A stretch of DNA of 64,000 nucleotides, taken from positions 379,198 to 443,197 of the forward strand of contig LNAC01000274.1 of assembly GCA_002007465.1 (NCBI GenBank). The letters run 5' to 3'. A program made the translations under genes and the position numbers. Shown piece by piece: positions 36,846-48,000 of this stretch. The notes under the pieces are model-generated. The model worked only from the letters and a program-made list of their open reading frames with translations. It was not told the DNA's origin and ran no database searches. Positions within the stretch are counted from its first letter, which is position 1; the number at the start of each line of letters is the position of its first letter. This DNA comes from Ailurus styani (Eukaryota > Chordata > Mammalia > Carnivora > Ailuridae).

Positions 36846-37984
36846 CCACTCCATTGCAGTTCTCTCCTCCTCCGGCTCAGTGCCCTGCTGCGCTCCGGCC
36901 TCTCTCTCTCTCTCTGTCACCGTCCCCTGCCTCCCACCCACCCCAACTCGCCGCATGTGCATCACCGCCCGTGTCAGGGAAAAGCATTGGCAATCACTCA
37001 GCTCTAAAACCTGGAGGCTTCGCCCCACGTCCTGACTCTCTGCCCGTCACACTGACGTTCACTTTGCACTTCCTGCAACCCCTCGGCTCACTGCCCCAGT
37101 CACGAGCCAGCCTGTCCGGCCTCCGGGACAGCAGCACAGTCTCAACTGCTCCCCTCTGACCGGGCTCCTTCCGTCTGTCGGTGCACGACCACCACCCGTG
37201 CCTCCTAAGCGGACCATCGTGGGGCCGGGCCCGTCGCCCGGAGGCGCCCTCGCGGGGGTCCCCAGCCTGTGTGACCTGGCTCTGCCAGCTCTATTGCCCA
37301 CCTGTACACACGTCCTCAGGCCTAACGACAGTCCCCAAGCCTGCCGACGCTCTCTCCTGGGCTTCGCCTTTCCTCGGCCCAGAACGCCCTTCGCGCCACC
37401 ATTTGCCGCGAGAACCCTGAAGACCTCTGCCAGCCCGAGTGACCCGCCTCTGGTCTGTCCTCCCAAAGCCCCCACACGCCATGAGAGCCCCACGCCGGGT
37501 CCCACGTGGAGCATCGCGCACCCTGCTTGTGTGCTGGGAGCGGGGACCCTGCCGGAGACGGAGACACCCGAGACCCCTCTCCAGAGGCGGGGACACCCTC
37601 GTGCACACACCCAGGAGCCTCAGGGCAGAGGAGCCTGTCGCTGCTGGGAGCACAGCACGGTTGCCCAGCGTGCTGTGGGAGACAGAAGTCTGAGAACCAC
37701 CGGCACGGCCAGCTGCGTGCCCCACGGCAGAGAAGAGCTCCCGAGCCCGGGGCTGGACGTCCGTCCTCTCCGCACACCGAGCAGGCCCGTCCCAGGCTAT
37801 TTGGCACCATGACCGCTTCACAGCTACCAGGACGGTGATGAATGATGGTTTCACACTTACATACCAGCTACTCCAAGACCCTTGCGTGTTTTAGAAAGTT
37901 ACGAAGACTAGAAGCACCCACACATGTGTGAGAAACTACTATGCATGACGGAGGCAGCAATACAAAGCCAAGGAGGAAAAAAAA

Positions 37985-38200
37985 TGCTTTCGTAACTAAC
38001 CTATGTGGGGGCAAAAACGAAACCAGATCTCTACCGCAGACTCCAGACAGGGGCAGACCGAAACGTGAACAGCAAAACCTGAAAACACTTAGAGAAAACA
38101 GTGCAAAACAGCCTTAGGGCCCTTGAGCAGGGAGTGCGTGTGCAAATAGACAAGAAAAGTCTGCAGCCAGACACGGCACAGGTGGGAGACTTGATGAACG
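37985..38200 (+). mobile_element. Old L1 ORF2 fragment
   Basis: gcaaaacctgaaaacactta and gagaaaacagtgcaaaacag correspond to the L1 ORF2 'aaaactcctagaagaaaaca' segment. Short and diverged. It runs into the CA and GGAT repeats at 38.2 kb. Confidence 0.5.
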
Positions 38201-38232
38201 CTGAGTGCGCAGACACGCAGAACTCACATACT

Positions 38233-38427
38233 CACACACACATACGCACACCTTTAAATGAATGCGTGGATGCATGGATGGATGGACGGATGGATGGGCA
38301 GGTAGGTAAATAGGTAGATAAATAGATTNCACACACACACATACGCACACCTTTAAATGAATGCATGGATGCATGGATGGATGGACGGATGGATGGGCAG
38401 GTAGGTAAATAGGTAGATAAATAGATT
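38233..38427. other. Single-N join flanked by ~96-bp duplicate
   Basis: 38233-38328 and 38330-38427 are near-identical (one g/a difference and a CA length difference), with one N at 38329. Confidence 0.93.
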
Positions 38428-38590
38428 ATAAGTGAATAAATGGATTGATATATAGATAGACCATAGAGAAATAGACAATAAATGGATGGGTGGGTAGAAT
38501 GGATGGGTAGATTGATTATGAGTAAATACATTGATAGGTAAATAGTGCATAAATAAATGAGTGGGTGGGTAGGATAGACAGACAGAAATC
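38233..38590. repeat. CA and GGAT/GATA tetranucleotide region
   Basis: CA run followed by ATGG/GGAT/GATA repeats to about 38590. Interrupted by a single N at 38329 between two near-identical blocks. Confidence 0.92.
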
Positions 38591-38830
38591 TGAAAGTAGC
38601 CTCAGGCAAATAATTTTCCACAGTGTCATCCTTAAAACAAAATCATGCAAATTCAAGCGACAACAGAACTATTCCCAAAGTCCAAGTTAATCAAGTCCGT
38701 GGACTTGAGAAAAGTAGCAGGGAAAACTGTCCATCGTGAAGATTGCTACCTAACTGCACCCATACCTTAAGACCACAAGAGAAATTTTTAGTAGGTAAGG
38801 ATACCACCTCCTTTAAAAATGCACTGATAA

Positions 38831-38981
38831 GGGGCGCCTGGGAGGCTCAGTTGGTTGAACGACTGCCTTCGGCTCAGGTCACGACCCTGGAGTCCTAGAA
38901 TCGAGTCCCACGTCGGCTTCTCCCCCTGCCCTCCCCCCTCTCATTCTCTCTCTTCCAAATAAATAAATACATCTTTTTTTT
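38831..38981 (+). mobile_element. Can-SINE, internally deleted
   Basis: Head ggggcgcctgggaggctcag and a normal tail, but the central 'gctccctgctcagcggggag' segment is missing, giving 151 bp. Target duplications aaaaatgcactgataa (38815-38830) and aaaaatgtactgataa (38982-38997) differ at one base. Confidence 0.94.
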
Positions 38982-39150
38982 AAAAATGTACTGATAAGAG
39001 ACACCCACAGAAAAAGGCCCTTGTGCAGCATACCACCGCCTACTAAAACCTTGAACTNAATACATCTTTTTTTTAAAAATGTACTGACAAGAGACACCCA
39101 CAGAAAAAGGCCCTTGTGCAGCATACCACCGCCTACTAAAACCTTGAACT
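38966..39150. other. Single-N join flanked by 92-bp duplicate
   Basis: 38966-39057 and 39059-39150 are the same 92 bp apart from one T/C difference (ctgataagag against ctgacaagag), separated by one N at 39058. The left copy begins within the SINE tail. Confidence 0.95.
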
Positions 39151-40747
39151 TCACACAATTCACATTTCAAACCCTTGGCTAACCGGACAACAGGAGCCAG
39201 AGTCTGAGCTACATGGATGGTCTGCTCTAGAGCAAGGTCACCCCTAGGGACGCAGGCCTGTACAGGTCAGACCCCCACCACGGACCACACACAGACGGAA
39301 GGAGCGCCATGTCCCCGCACCACGCTGGGTCCTCCCCCACGTAACCTTTCATCTCCAAACACGGGTGAGTAGTAGGCCTCTACTGTACAGTTCTGGAACG
39401 GCAGCTCGGGAAGAGAAACGCCCAGGTGATCCCAACCAAGACTGTGCATTGTGCGGCCAGTACACGCCGTGTGTCTGCAGCGGTCACTAGACGAGAGACC
39501 GAAGGCAGTCCCCCCAAGCATGCGCCTCCACCCCGGACACCCTGCCAGGGCGCAGCCACACAAGAACCCCGCCCAGGGCTCTCAGGCTCCAACCAACGCA
39601 TGTTCACGGCCTCTGAAAGCTTGGGAAGGGTTTCCCATAGCATCTGCTCTGTCATCTACCACCTCCCCACATCTCTTCCCTTCACCTCCAAAAACATGAG
39701 ACCGGCAAGGTCACATCGCTGTCATCACAAAACTATTATTCCGTCAAAGAGTAAGACTGAACCCCAAGCTGTCCATAGTTTGACTCTGAAACACTGAGCT
39801 AAAAATACTGTCTTTCCTGTCTCTTGGCTTGGCTGCAACGTTAATCCTGGGATCCAGCAACACCTGCCCTTAAACCTCCAGCCCCAGGCCCACCTGAGAG
39901 CGTCATTAGCTGTGGACCAAACTCAAGACCTAGACTGTACTAACTCTATGTAGCCGTATTTTACTTGAATTCAAAGGCAAGGAAGTCCACCAAAGTCAGT
40001 TCTCTAGACCCACACCGAGACTGGACCTCCATGTCAGAATGGACTGGACAGACTGGGGAGCCTGGCTGGGGCACGGCGGGAGAGGCTTGCAGAGCTCACG
40101 GGCCAGCCCACGCCAAGCGCATTGGGCTGGGGGTGGGTGCTTCCTCCGCGGGGATGCCTGGGGGTGCACGGTCCGCATGCAGCCTGCCTCCCACCTTCTG
40201 CGCCAACAGGCCCCTGGGGCAGCTCTCTGCTTCCCTTCCATCAAAACACCAGCTCCAGGCTTTATTCCAGGACAGTCTCTCCGTTGAAAGATGGAGGAGA
40301 TGGCTTTAAGCACTTCTGTAACGCAACTGTACCTTAGAGGAGATTACTACTCAGTCAAGAGTCAATGCCGTTCTCACAAAAGCAACTCTGCTAGCATTCA
40401 GCACTTGCATAGAACATGAGCTCAGGAAAGTTCCCTTTCTTTCCAATGCTTCCCATGAAATTGTAAAAAACAGAGCCTTTTCTTCTCCCAACATACCTGC
40501 TACTTCCCTTTTGTGACTACAGTTACATTTCAGTATTCGATTGGAGCTGGCTTCATGTTTCTGGGATTTTTGTTTCTGCCAAGCAGGGGGTGCCTACATG
40601 ACCAGCCCCCGATACAGACGCTGGGTGCTGAGTGTCTGTGGCACTTCCTTGGTCGGCACCATCCCACACATATTGTCCTAACTCACGCCATGGGAGTCAG
40701 GCACCCAGACAGGTACCGCTCTGGGAGAGGACCCAGTGTGGTTTCAC

Positions 40748-40818
40748 TGAGGTCATGTGCTGAGTCCCAGAGTCCTGGGATTCTGAGGTTACGTGCTGAA
40801 TCCCAGAGTCCTGCTCAT
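40748..40818. repeat. 36-bp tandem duplication
   Basis: tgaggtcatgtgctgagtcc (40748) repeats as tgaggttacgtgctgaatcc (40784), and both continue with cagagtcctg. Two copies only. Confidence 0.85.
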
Positions 40819-42558
40819 GAGTCACTGGGGGGGGGGCGGCCTTGGGGACCTCTGACCATACACACCCCATCTGTACAACCAAACACTCGTCAGCATTTCT
40901 CCCCGACATTCCCTCAACTCTCAAGGAACACACCAACCCCTCCCAGCCACCAACTCTCCTACAAACAGCCCTGATTGGGTCAGAAGGTATCCTATTCCCC
41001 AGGCCCCTAAATGTAATCCATATTAGTACTCAATTACAAAGCAGACCTTCGAGTCAATCTTATTCTCTGAAAAAACCCACCACTTGTGCCAAATCCTCCC
41101 CATCCTGCGTGTCCGCTGCTCTCATAGGTAACTCTTCTCCTGGTGTGACGGCAGAGATTTAAAGTCATTCTACGTTTATCCAACGAAGTCCACAGGTCAG
41201 ACCGCCTGGATAAAAGTGAGATTATTCTTACTGGTGGACATGTTTCTCATCACGAAAGTTCACAGCATGAAGGGCAAAGTGGGCAGCAGATCCGACCCCC
41301 GCAACGGTCCCTACTTTCCACCGAGCTTCAGGAAGACTCCCCAAACATATGAACAGGGAAAAGCGTAAGGTGCAAGGTGGAACACCCCGGGAAAAGTCAG
41401 TGGTCACCACCAATGGCGGAAAGGCTAGGAAGCATAGAGCACACTCTACATGGTCCCGGCAGCCAAGGCCACGTCCCACACGGGGGCCTGCCACATCCAC
41501 GCCCCGTGGCTGAACAGAGGACTCTAGGGGTCGGGAATCCAGGAAGGGCCGGAGGGGCCGCTGTCTCTGCTCTACAGTGTCCCGGGTGGCCAGACGCACA
41601 GGCTGCCGCTGACTTGCCCTGGAACCACCTGGAAGCTTCTTCTCTGACACGTCAGTAGGAACGCCATTGCGGGGTCCCCCCACGTGGGCTCCCCAGTAGG
41701 GCTGGTCTGGGCTTGCTCACGGCTGGTGGCCTGGGCCCAAGCACAGGTGTCCCTGAGAGAACCCAATGGACGCTGTGCGGTCCGTAGCCCCCACGACGCA
41801 GAGCGTCACTCCTCCCACGGTCGCAGCCGGCCCAGAGCCGAGGCGAGGGCAAGGGACCTGCGTCTCCGTGACGGGAGCGTCAGAGCGACACGGCAGGGCC
41901 GGCCGGCGGGGTGGGAGCCGCCGTGTGGTCCTCTCTGGGACACAGCCCCCCAGGCTACCTGCCACATGTCGCATCCTCCCAGGTGCAAAAGGCGCCGACG
42001 CAGCCCCCCAAGGCCCCCACTCCGCCTGAAGGCCAGGGTGTCCTCAGCCCCACGGTGAGCAAGGCGCACGGGCAGGCCAGGCCGGGGAGCCGGGGGGCCG
42101 CAGACACGGGTGCTTGTGTCAGCCGCGTCCTCCCCTCGGGAGCCGGGGCTCCGGGGCCCCTCGCTCCGCGCGGCCCGAGCAGACACCCCGCAGCCTGCCA
42201 CACTCCGGGGCTCCGGGAGCACCACGGACGCCCCGTGACGCAGCCGCAGCGCTCGCCCTCCCGCCTGCGGTAACAGGCTCCCCCTCTTCCCTCCGGGGTG
42301 TTGGCCAAGCTCAGCCTGCTGACGGCCGACCCCGACCACGCCACGCACGACTTACTGTCCCTCAAGACTGAGGAGCGGAGACAGACACGGCGCCACCCAC
42401 AGGCCTCCGTGAGCCACTCGGGCTTTTGCCCTCCACCTCGTTCTAAAACCTCCTCCCAAAGCCAGTGCCACAGGCTTTCGGATTTTAATAGGCAACACCA
42501 GCTTCCAGCTTCCCAAACCTGTTCAACAAACTCTCCTGCCGAGTGGTATAAAATAACC

Positions 42559-42757
42559 TTTTTTTAAAGATTCTATTTATTTATTTGACAGAGAGAGAAA
42601 GAGAGAGACTCCCTGCGCACACAAGCAAGGAGAACAGCAGAGGGAGAAGCAGACCCCCGCTGAGCAGGGAGCCCAACGCGGGACTCAAACCCAGGATCCT
42701 GAGATCATGACCTGAGCCAAAGGTAGATGTTTCAGTGACTGAGCCTCCAGGCACCCC
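42559..42757 (-). mobile_element. Can-SINE
   Basis: Minus orientation, from tttttttaaagattctattt to gagcctccaggcacccc. Target duplications taaaataacc (42549-42558) and taaaacaacc (42758-42767) differ at one base. Confidence 0.94.
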
Positions 42758-43586
42758 TAAAACAACCATGTTATGCTCCCTGACTCCACAGGTCGAGGAC
42801 TGAGAAAGGACCCTATAGGTGCTGCGAAGCCCCCCACGCCGCAGGTCTGGGGCCTTCGCTGGGAAGCCTCAGTAGCTGGGGGCGACGTTCCCTCTAGAGG
42901 CCTTTCCACGTGGCCACAGGCCTTCCCTGCAGCAAGGTGACTGCTCCAGAAGCCAGTGCCCCCCAGACCTGAAGGAAAGCCTTTCAGGACCTGGTCTCAG
43001 AGGTCCCACGGCCCCTGGTCATGGTGGTAGATTTAAGGGGAGGGGACAGAAACCCCACCTTTCAACAGGCAAGGTGTCAACGTCACTGGCTGCGTGGGGA
43101 CAACACAGTCTACCAGAAGCAGGGGCCAGACTTTGTGTCTTGGCCCACCTGTCAGTCCAGCCCCAACAACAGGAGAGCTCAGGCCAAGCAGGCCTGCACA
43201 CCGCACGGTGCCAGCTTCCGGGAAGTACTGCATCAAACAGCTTCTAAACCCAGTGTCAGGGCAGTAAGTCGGACGAGCTTTCGCCCGCAGCTTCGCGGAG
43301 AGACGTTTCTCGGAGAGACTGCTCCACACACAACTCTTGTGGATTTTTGTTCGGGCCCCAGCAGCCTCCTCCATTGGTATCTCTCATACTCCCATTCTCT
43401 GCTCCTGGCCAGGGCTGCAGACTCCAAACACACCAGGAACTCACTCGGTCAGCATGATCCCTGAGCTCAAAGTTTAAAATCACCTCCAGAAATCGAGATT
43501 AACAAAATAGGAGAGAACCACCCTTTGAAAAGGTAAGCAACCGCTGACTGAACACTCTGAGACATCCTGATATGAAAAGGATACCG

Positions 43587-43742
43587 AGGGGGCGCCTGGG
43601 TGGCTGAGTCGGTGAAGCGTCTGCCTTCGGCTCAGGTCACGATCTCAGGGTCCAGGGACTGAGCCCCACGTCAGGCTGCCTGCTCAGTGGGGAGTCTGCT
43701 TCTCCCCCTGCTTCTGCCTCGCCGCGCCCCCACCCATGCTAC
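43587..43742 (+). mobile_element. Can-SINE, tail missing
   Basis: A clear head (ggggcgcctgggtggctgag) and body run to about cacccatgct, but the AAATAAAATCTTT tail is absent. It is 3'-truncated or its tail has been lost. Confidence 0.9.
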
Positions 43743-45063
43743 CCTGTGCAAAAGCCATGCCCTGCCTCCGCTGGAAATCAGGTCGACACCCTCCCTGCAG
43801 CTGGAATCCCTTCCCCTCGGCTTAGCCTCCTGGGCCCCCACCGAGTGCCGCCCCCGCACACAGCATCACCCAGCCATCTGCCTCGCTCCCAGTACTGAGC
43901 ACCTGGACCCGGTGTGTGCGGTGGAGTCCAAGGCTCAGTCCCAAACAGCCTGACTGACGTGTTTCTGCTGATGGGGCTGCACAGGTCCCAAGATCACAGA
44001 ACTGTTTTAACCTTCCTTCAAACCCCCTCCAATGTCAACTCAAAGACAGCCAGACGGAAGTCAGCAATCGATAGGTATCTGCTGAGGGCCTGCCTGTTAG
44101 ACACGGCAGAAACCAGAGCTGTCCTCTCTGCTCTCGTGAGCGCCCCTCCAAAGGAGCCAAGGATACTGAGGCCTCCGGGCCCAGAACGAGAGCTGCCGAG
44201 ACGCCAGACTCCTCGCCCTCCTGCGGGAGCAAGCCGCACGGGGGCTCGGACAACGTGCTCCGATCACCAGGGACGCAGCGGCCCGGCTCGGAGCTGAAGG
44301 TCAGCACGCACAGTCAGCCCGGGAGAGAGTCCACTTAAACAAGAGAAGAAGGTGTCCGCATCGGAACCTCACGGGGCTCTTCGCCAAAGGGCTTTCTCAC
44401 CAGGAGTTCCTAAATACCAACAGCGTCATCGAGGATAAAGGGACAAAATTAAAAGGCACATAATCTAAGAAATAAGCTAAACAAAAATACGAGCCCCCAG
44501 CACCACTACTGACAAGCACGACGTATGGTGCCGTAACCAGCCATAAACCCAAGGGACCACATGTCCCTCCATGACCACAAATGTGCCCAGGAGAGGACTC
44601 CCGGCTACTCAGGCGAAACAAACAGCTGGAGCCTAACGGTGCCCGCCAGTCTTCGAAGAATTAAGGAAAGAGAGGGAAAAGGGAAATTCAAGAAGAAAAC
44701 TTTACAACAGGTTAGCCAAAAAGATAAACATACTTCTTTTTTACTTCTTTTTTTGTTGTTGTTAACAGATAGGTCAATCCTCTATTATCGGTTCCAATTC
44801 CAAGTAAGAAGATGTGAGAGCAAGGAGCACAAGGCAGGAATAAGCAGATTTTCTTAAAATGAAATGTAAATATCTATGATACAAAAGGTAGACAGAGTAG
44901 CTGCCCCACAAAACTGCGTCCGGGAGACCACGGTTTCCAGCACGGTTGTCTTCACCGCACCTGCCCAAGCTAACTGAGCCCTTCTGACCCAACACGGCAT
45001 GGATGCTCAAACTAGCGTCTCCAGCCCTGAGTTTTAAATGGTAATAAAATGAAAACTATAACA

Positions 45064-45266
45064 GGGCGCCTGGGTGGCTCGGTGGGTTAAAGCCTCTGCC
45101 TTCGGCTCAGGTCATGATCTCAGGGTCCTGGGATCAAGGCCCGCATCGGGCTCTCTGCTCAGCGGGGAGCCTGCTTCCTCCGCTCTCTCTGCCCACCTCT
45201 CTGCCTACTCGTGATCTGATCTCTCTCTGTGTCAAATAAATAAATAAAATCTTTAAAAAAAAAAGA
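45064..45266 (+). mobile_element. Can-SINE, young mustelid-type, perfect 16-bp TSD
   Basis: Head gggcgcctgggtggctcggt followed by gggttaaagcctctgccttc, and a clean A-rich tail. The 16-bp duplication aatgaaaactataaca is perfect at 45048-45063 and 45267-45282. Little decay is visible, so this is one of the youngest insertions in the window and may be polymorphic. Confidence 0.97.
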
Positions 45267-45546
45267 AATGAAAACTATAACAATCAGAAAAGTTATCAAG
45301 ACTGAAGCTGATATCAGCCCAGAAGCTAAGTGAAGATTTCAGTGATATTGGAGGAAAGTTCCCAGCAGGACCTCCCCACAATGCTGCACCCCTAACCAGC
45401 AGGGCACTGGTTGATGGCCAAAGCCCTTACGAGAAAAACCCATAGGGCTTGACAGGACTCGGCGATACTGGTGAAAACATCGAAATCCCAACCACATCCC
45501 ATACACCTTATCCACAGGGGCTGCACGTACTCACACTTCTTTAAAC

Positions 45547-45600
45547 ATATATATACACACACACACACATATATGTACATATATATATATATATATATAA
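45547..45600. repeat. TA/CA microsatellite
   Basis: atatatacacacacacacac followed by an 18-20 bp TA run, abutting the SINE at 45601. Confidence 0.95.
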
Positions 45601-45770
45601 AACTTACTTATTGTTGCAAAAGAGAGAGAGAGAGAGAGAGAAACGAGTGGGGGGAGGGGCCGAAGGAGAAGCAGACTCCCCACTGAGCAGGGAGCCCGAT
45701 GTGGGGCTCCTGGGATCATGACCCGAGCTGAAGGCAGACGCTTCAAGGACTGAGGCACCCGGACGCCCCC
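45601..45770 (-). mobile_element. Can-SINE with tail replaced by a TA/CA microsatellite
   Basis: Minus-oriented body from the GA-run (agagagagag at 45621 onward) to gcacccggacgccccc. The tail side, normally ATTTATTT, merges into the TA/CA microsatellite at 45547-45600, suggesting the microsatellite grew out of the SINE tail. Confidence 0.88.
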
Positions 45771-46294
45771 ACAAACACTTCTGCCAGGAAGCTGCTGCCT
45801 TGGCAGCCCGCTGCCCCCCACGTCCTCCTGGGGACAAGCGCACCTGTTACCACAGGGGGCCAGGCCTCCATTTGTTGTGCTCTTTCCCTTTCCACCTGTC
45901 GCGTAAAACTAGATGTGTAAGAAAAAGCTGGGGGCTGGTATAAGGGTCCATTTCTTTTTATAGAATCAGAAAATCCTGAATCCCATGGTTACACCACAGT
46001 AGAAACACTAAATCAGCCCACTCAGTAAGTTTTTTAAAGTTTTACAATTCTAGCATCCTTCCCCTAATCTGAGCATGTTTAGTCTATGACAACTTCAAAG
46101 GCAGAAAGGCCAGGCCAGCTTACACCTTATTTCATTTAAAAAATAGTAAGTAAATAAATAAGTCTCTATCTCTATCTAGAGATACATATGAATGAATGAA
46201 CAGGAAAACAGGAGTCACGATGTTGAACCCTTTTGCCTATTCCAACAGAATAGTCTGGGGGAGAAGTTAGTGTCTCAGAGACAGAACTGAGTGC

Positions 46295-46327
46295 TTGGGT
46301 GTGACACCTGCTACCTGTCACACCCAA
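46295..46327. other. Perfect 12-bp inverted repeat (hairpin), T-box-like
   Basis: ttgggtgtgaca (46295-46306) and its exact complement tgtcacacccaa (46316-46327) around a 9-base loop cctgctacc. Each arm holds GGTGTGA, close to the T-box half-site AGGTGTGA. Confidence 0.8.
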
Positions 46328-47084
46328 ATCACTAGCCGCTCCACCAGCTCACCCGGCTGAGAAACAGCGTGCACAGAAATGTGTACCAAGGCATTCACGC
46401 GCTAGTCGCATATGTTCTCTCTCTCTGACTCTGAGGCCCTCGCCGGCACGGCAGGCGTTTCCTAAGCTCTTTCTGAAAGTTCTCATAACCTCCCATCTCT
46501 AACTTCTGAAATGTACTTGAGCCAACACTGAAAAGGGACAGTTGTCACAGGAACAGATGTTGCCAACTTTCATCTACAAGCACTTCACGGGAAGAAATCC
46601 CACTCACCAACTGGCAATTTACTGTGGCGCCGGGCGCAACCACTGCTTATTAAAATTCGCCACGCTCGAGAATTAAAGGGAGAGAAGAGCCACCCTGTGA
46701 CGGATATTTTTAATTAAAATGTTCAATTTTCAGTAATGGCTGCAGTAGATTTTTCAAGGTTTTATTCGTGTGCTGTGCTCACGGCCCTCAGATAAGCTCT
46801 TTCACACACACACAGAGCACAATACTTTTCTGATTTAGGCGACAGAAGGAAACTACTGCCAAAATATTACTCCTGTGCCGGGTTCACAAGGTCAAGGAGC
46901 ATGGTTCTGCGCAACTGCGAGCACTGGGTACAGAACATTACACTGTGAGAACACCGACACAGAGAGGTGTCTCCTCTGATGGTAGGAAACGCTGATGCCA
47001 AATTACGAAGCCAAAACTCACCTCCTACATTCAAAGAGCTGAAAGATCACTAAATAAATATCATCTTCGTTTCTGTAAGCCACC

Positions 47085-48000
47085 AATTCTCAAACTTTCT
47101 GGTCTCAGAACCCCTTTATACTCCTAAAAATTACAGAGGCTCTCAAAGAGCTTTTGCCAATTAAAACTACCAATGCGTATCATGTTGCAAGTTAAAACTA
47201 AGGGTTTTTTCACTTTTATTAATTCATTTAAAATTAATAATTACAAACCTATTACATATTAACATAAATGATATACTTCTAGTGGAAAAAAAACCTATCT
47301 TTCCAACAAAGAGACTTTAATGAGAAGAGCAGCAAGGTTTCTGGGTTTTTTTGGTTTTTTGGTTTTGAGTAATCACTATGTACTCAGCAATAATAATTTT
47401 ATTCATGTCATTTTTTCTTTTTTTATTGACAAACAATGTATTATTTGTTTCAGGGGTACAGGTCTGTGAATCATCAGTCTTGCAGAGTTCACAGCACTCA
47501 GCATAGCACAGACCCTCCCCAGTGTCCACCCCCAGCCACCCCGTCCCTCCCACCACCCTCCCCTCCAGCAACCCTCAGTGCGTTTCCTGAGATTAAGAGT
47601 CGCTGATGGTTTGTCTCCCTCTCTGGTTCCATCTTGTTTCATTTTTCCCTCCCTTCCCCTATGATTCTCTGTCTTGTTTCTCAAATTCCTCGTATCAGTG
47701 AGATCATATGAAGCAAGGTTTCTTATTTTCGCAAATGGCTTAAGAGTCTGACCTACTGGGCATTGGCGGGATTCCACCGGCGCGTGTATTCGCTCTGTCA
47801 CACGTTCTTCTGACTGAAGTGTCTGAGGGAACAAAGCCTCACACCAACATGTAATTGCATCTCTACAAACAATCTTCAAACAATTGTCAATATTTTTTGA
47901 TATTACACCAAAACTCAACAAGTGGTGTGTTCTCAAAGGTTATTTGCAGTGGAGAATCGGAAACCATTGTAAGATAAGACCCTTTCATCCTGTTACACTG
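47085..48000 (+). mobile_element. Old DNA-transposon-like interspersed repeat, copy 2 (split by an L1)
   Basis: Same repeat as at 11.5-12.2 kb and same orientation: caattctcaaactttctggt at its start and gatattacaccaaaactcaa at 47900. A younger L1 is inserted at 47343-47711 and divides it. The family is not identified with certainty. Confidence 0.7.
47343..47711 (-). mobile_element. Young 5'-truncated carnivore L1 (3' UTR), with TSD
   Basis: From 47425 to 47711 the sequence is the antisense of the carnivore L1 3' end (attgacaaacaatgtattat, then gtttcaggggtacaggtctg, then cctatgattctctgtcttg), stopping at gatcatatga. Perfect 12-bp duplications agcaaggtttct (47331-47342 and 47712-47723) bound the insertion. 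On its 3' side an extra segment of about 45 bp lies between the L1 A-run (complement of 47411-47425) and a terminal A-rich tail (complement of 47343-47366). See the finding on 3' transduction. Confidence 0.92.

Noticed and set aside
37198..37812. 204-codon frame
   Set aside because: GC-rich intronic sequence, overlapping frames on both strands, no recognisable protein.
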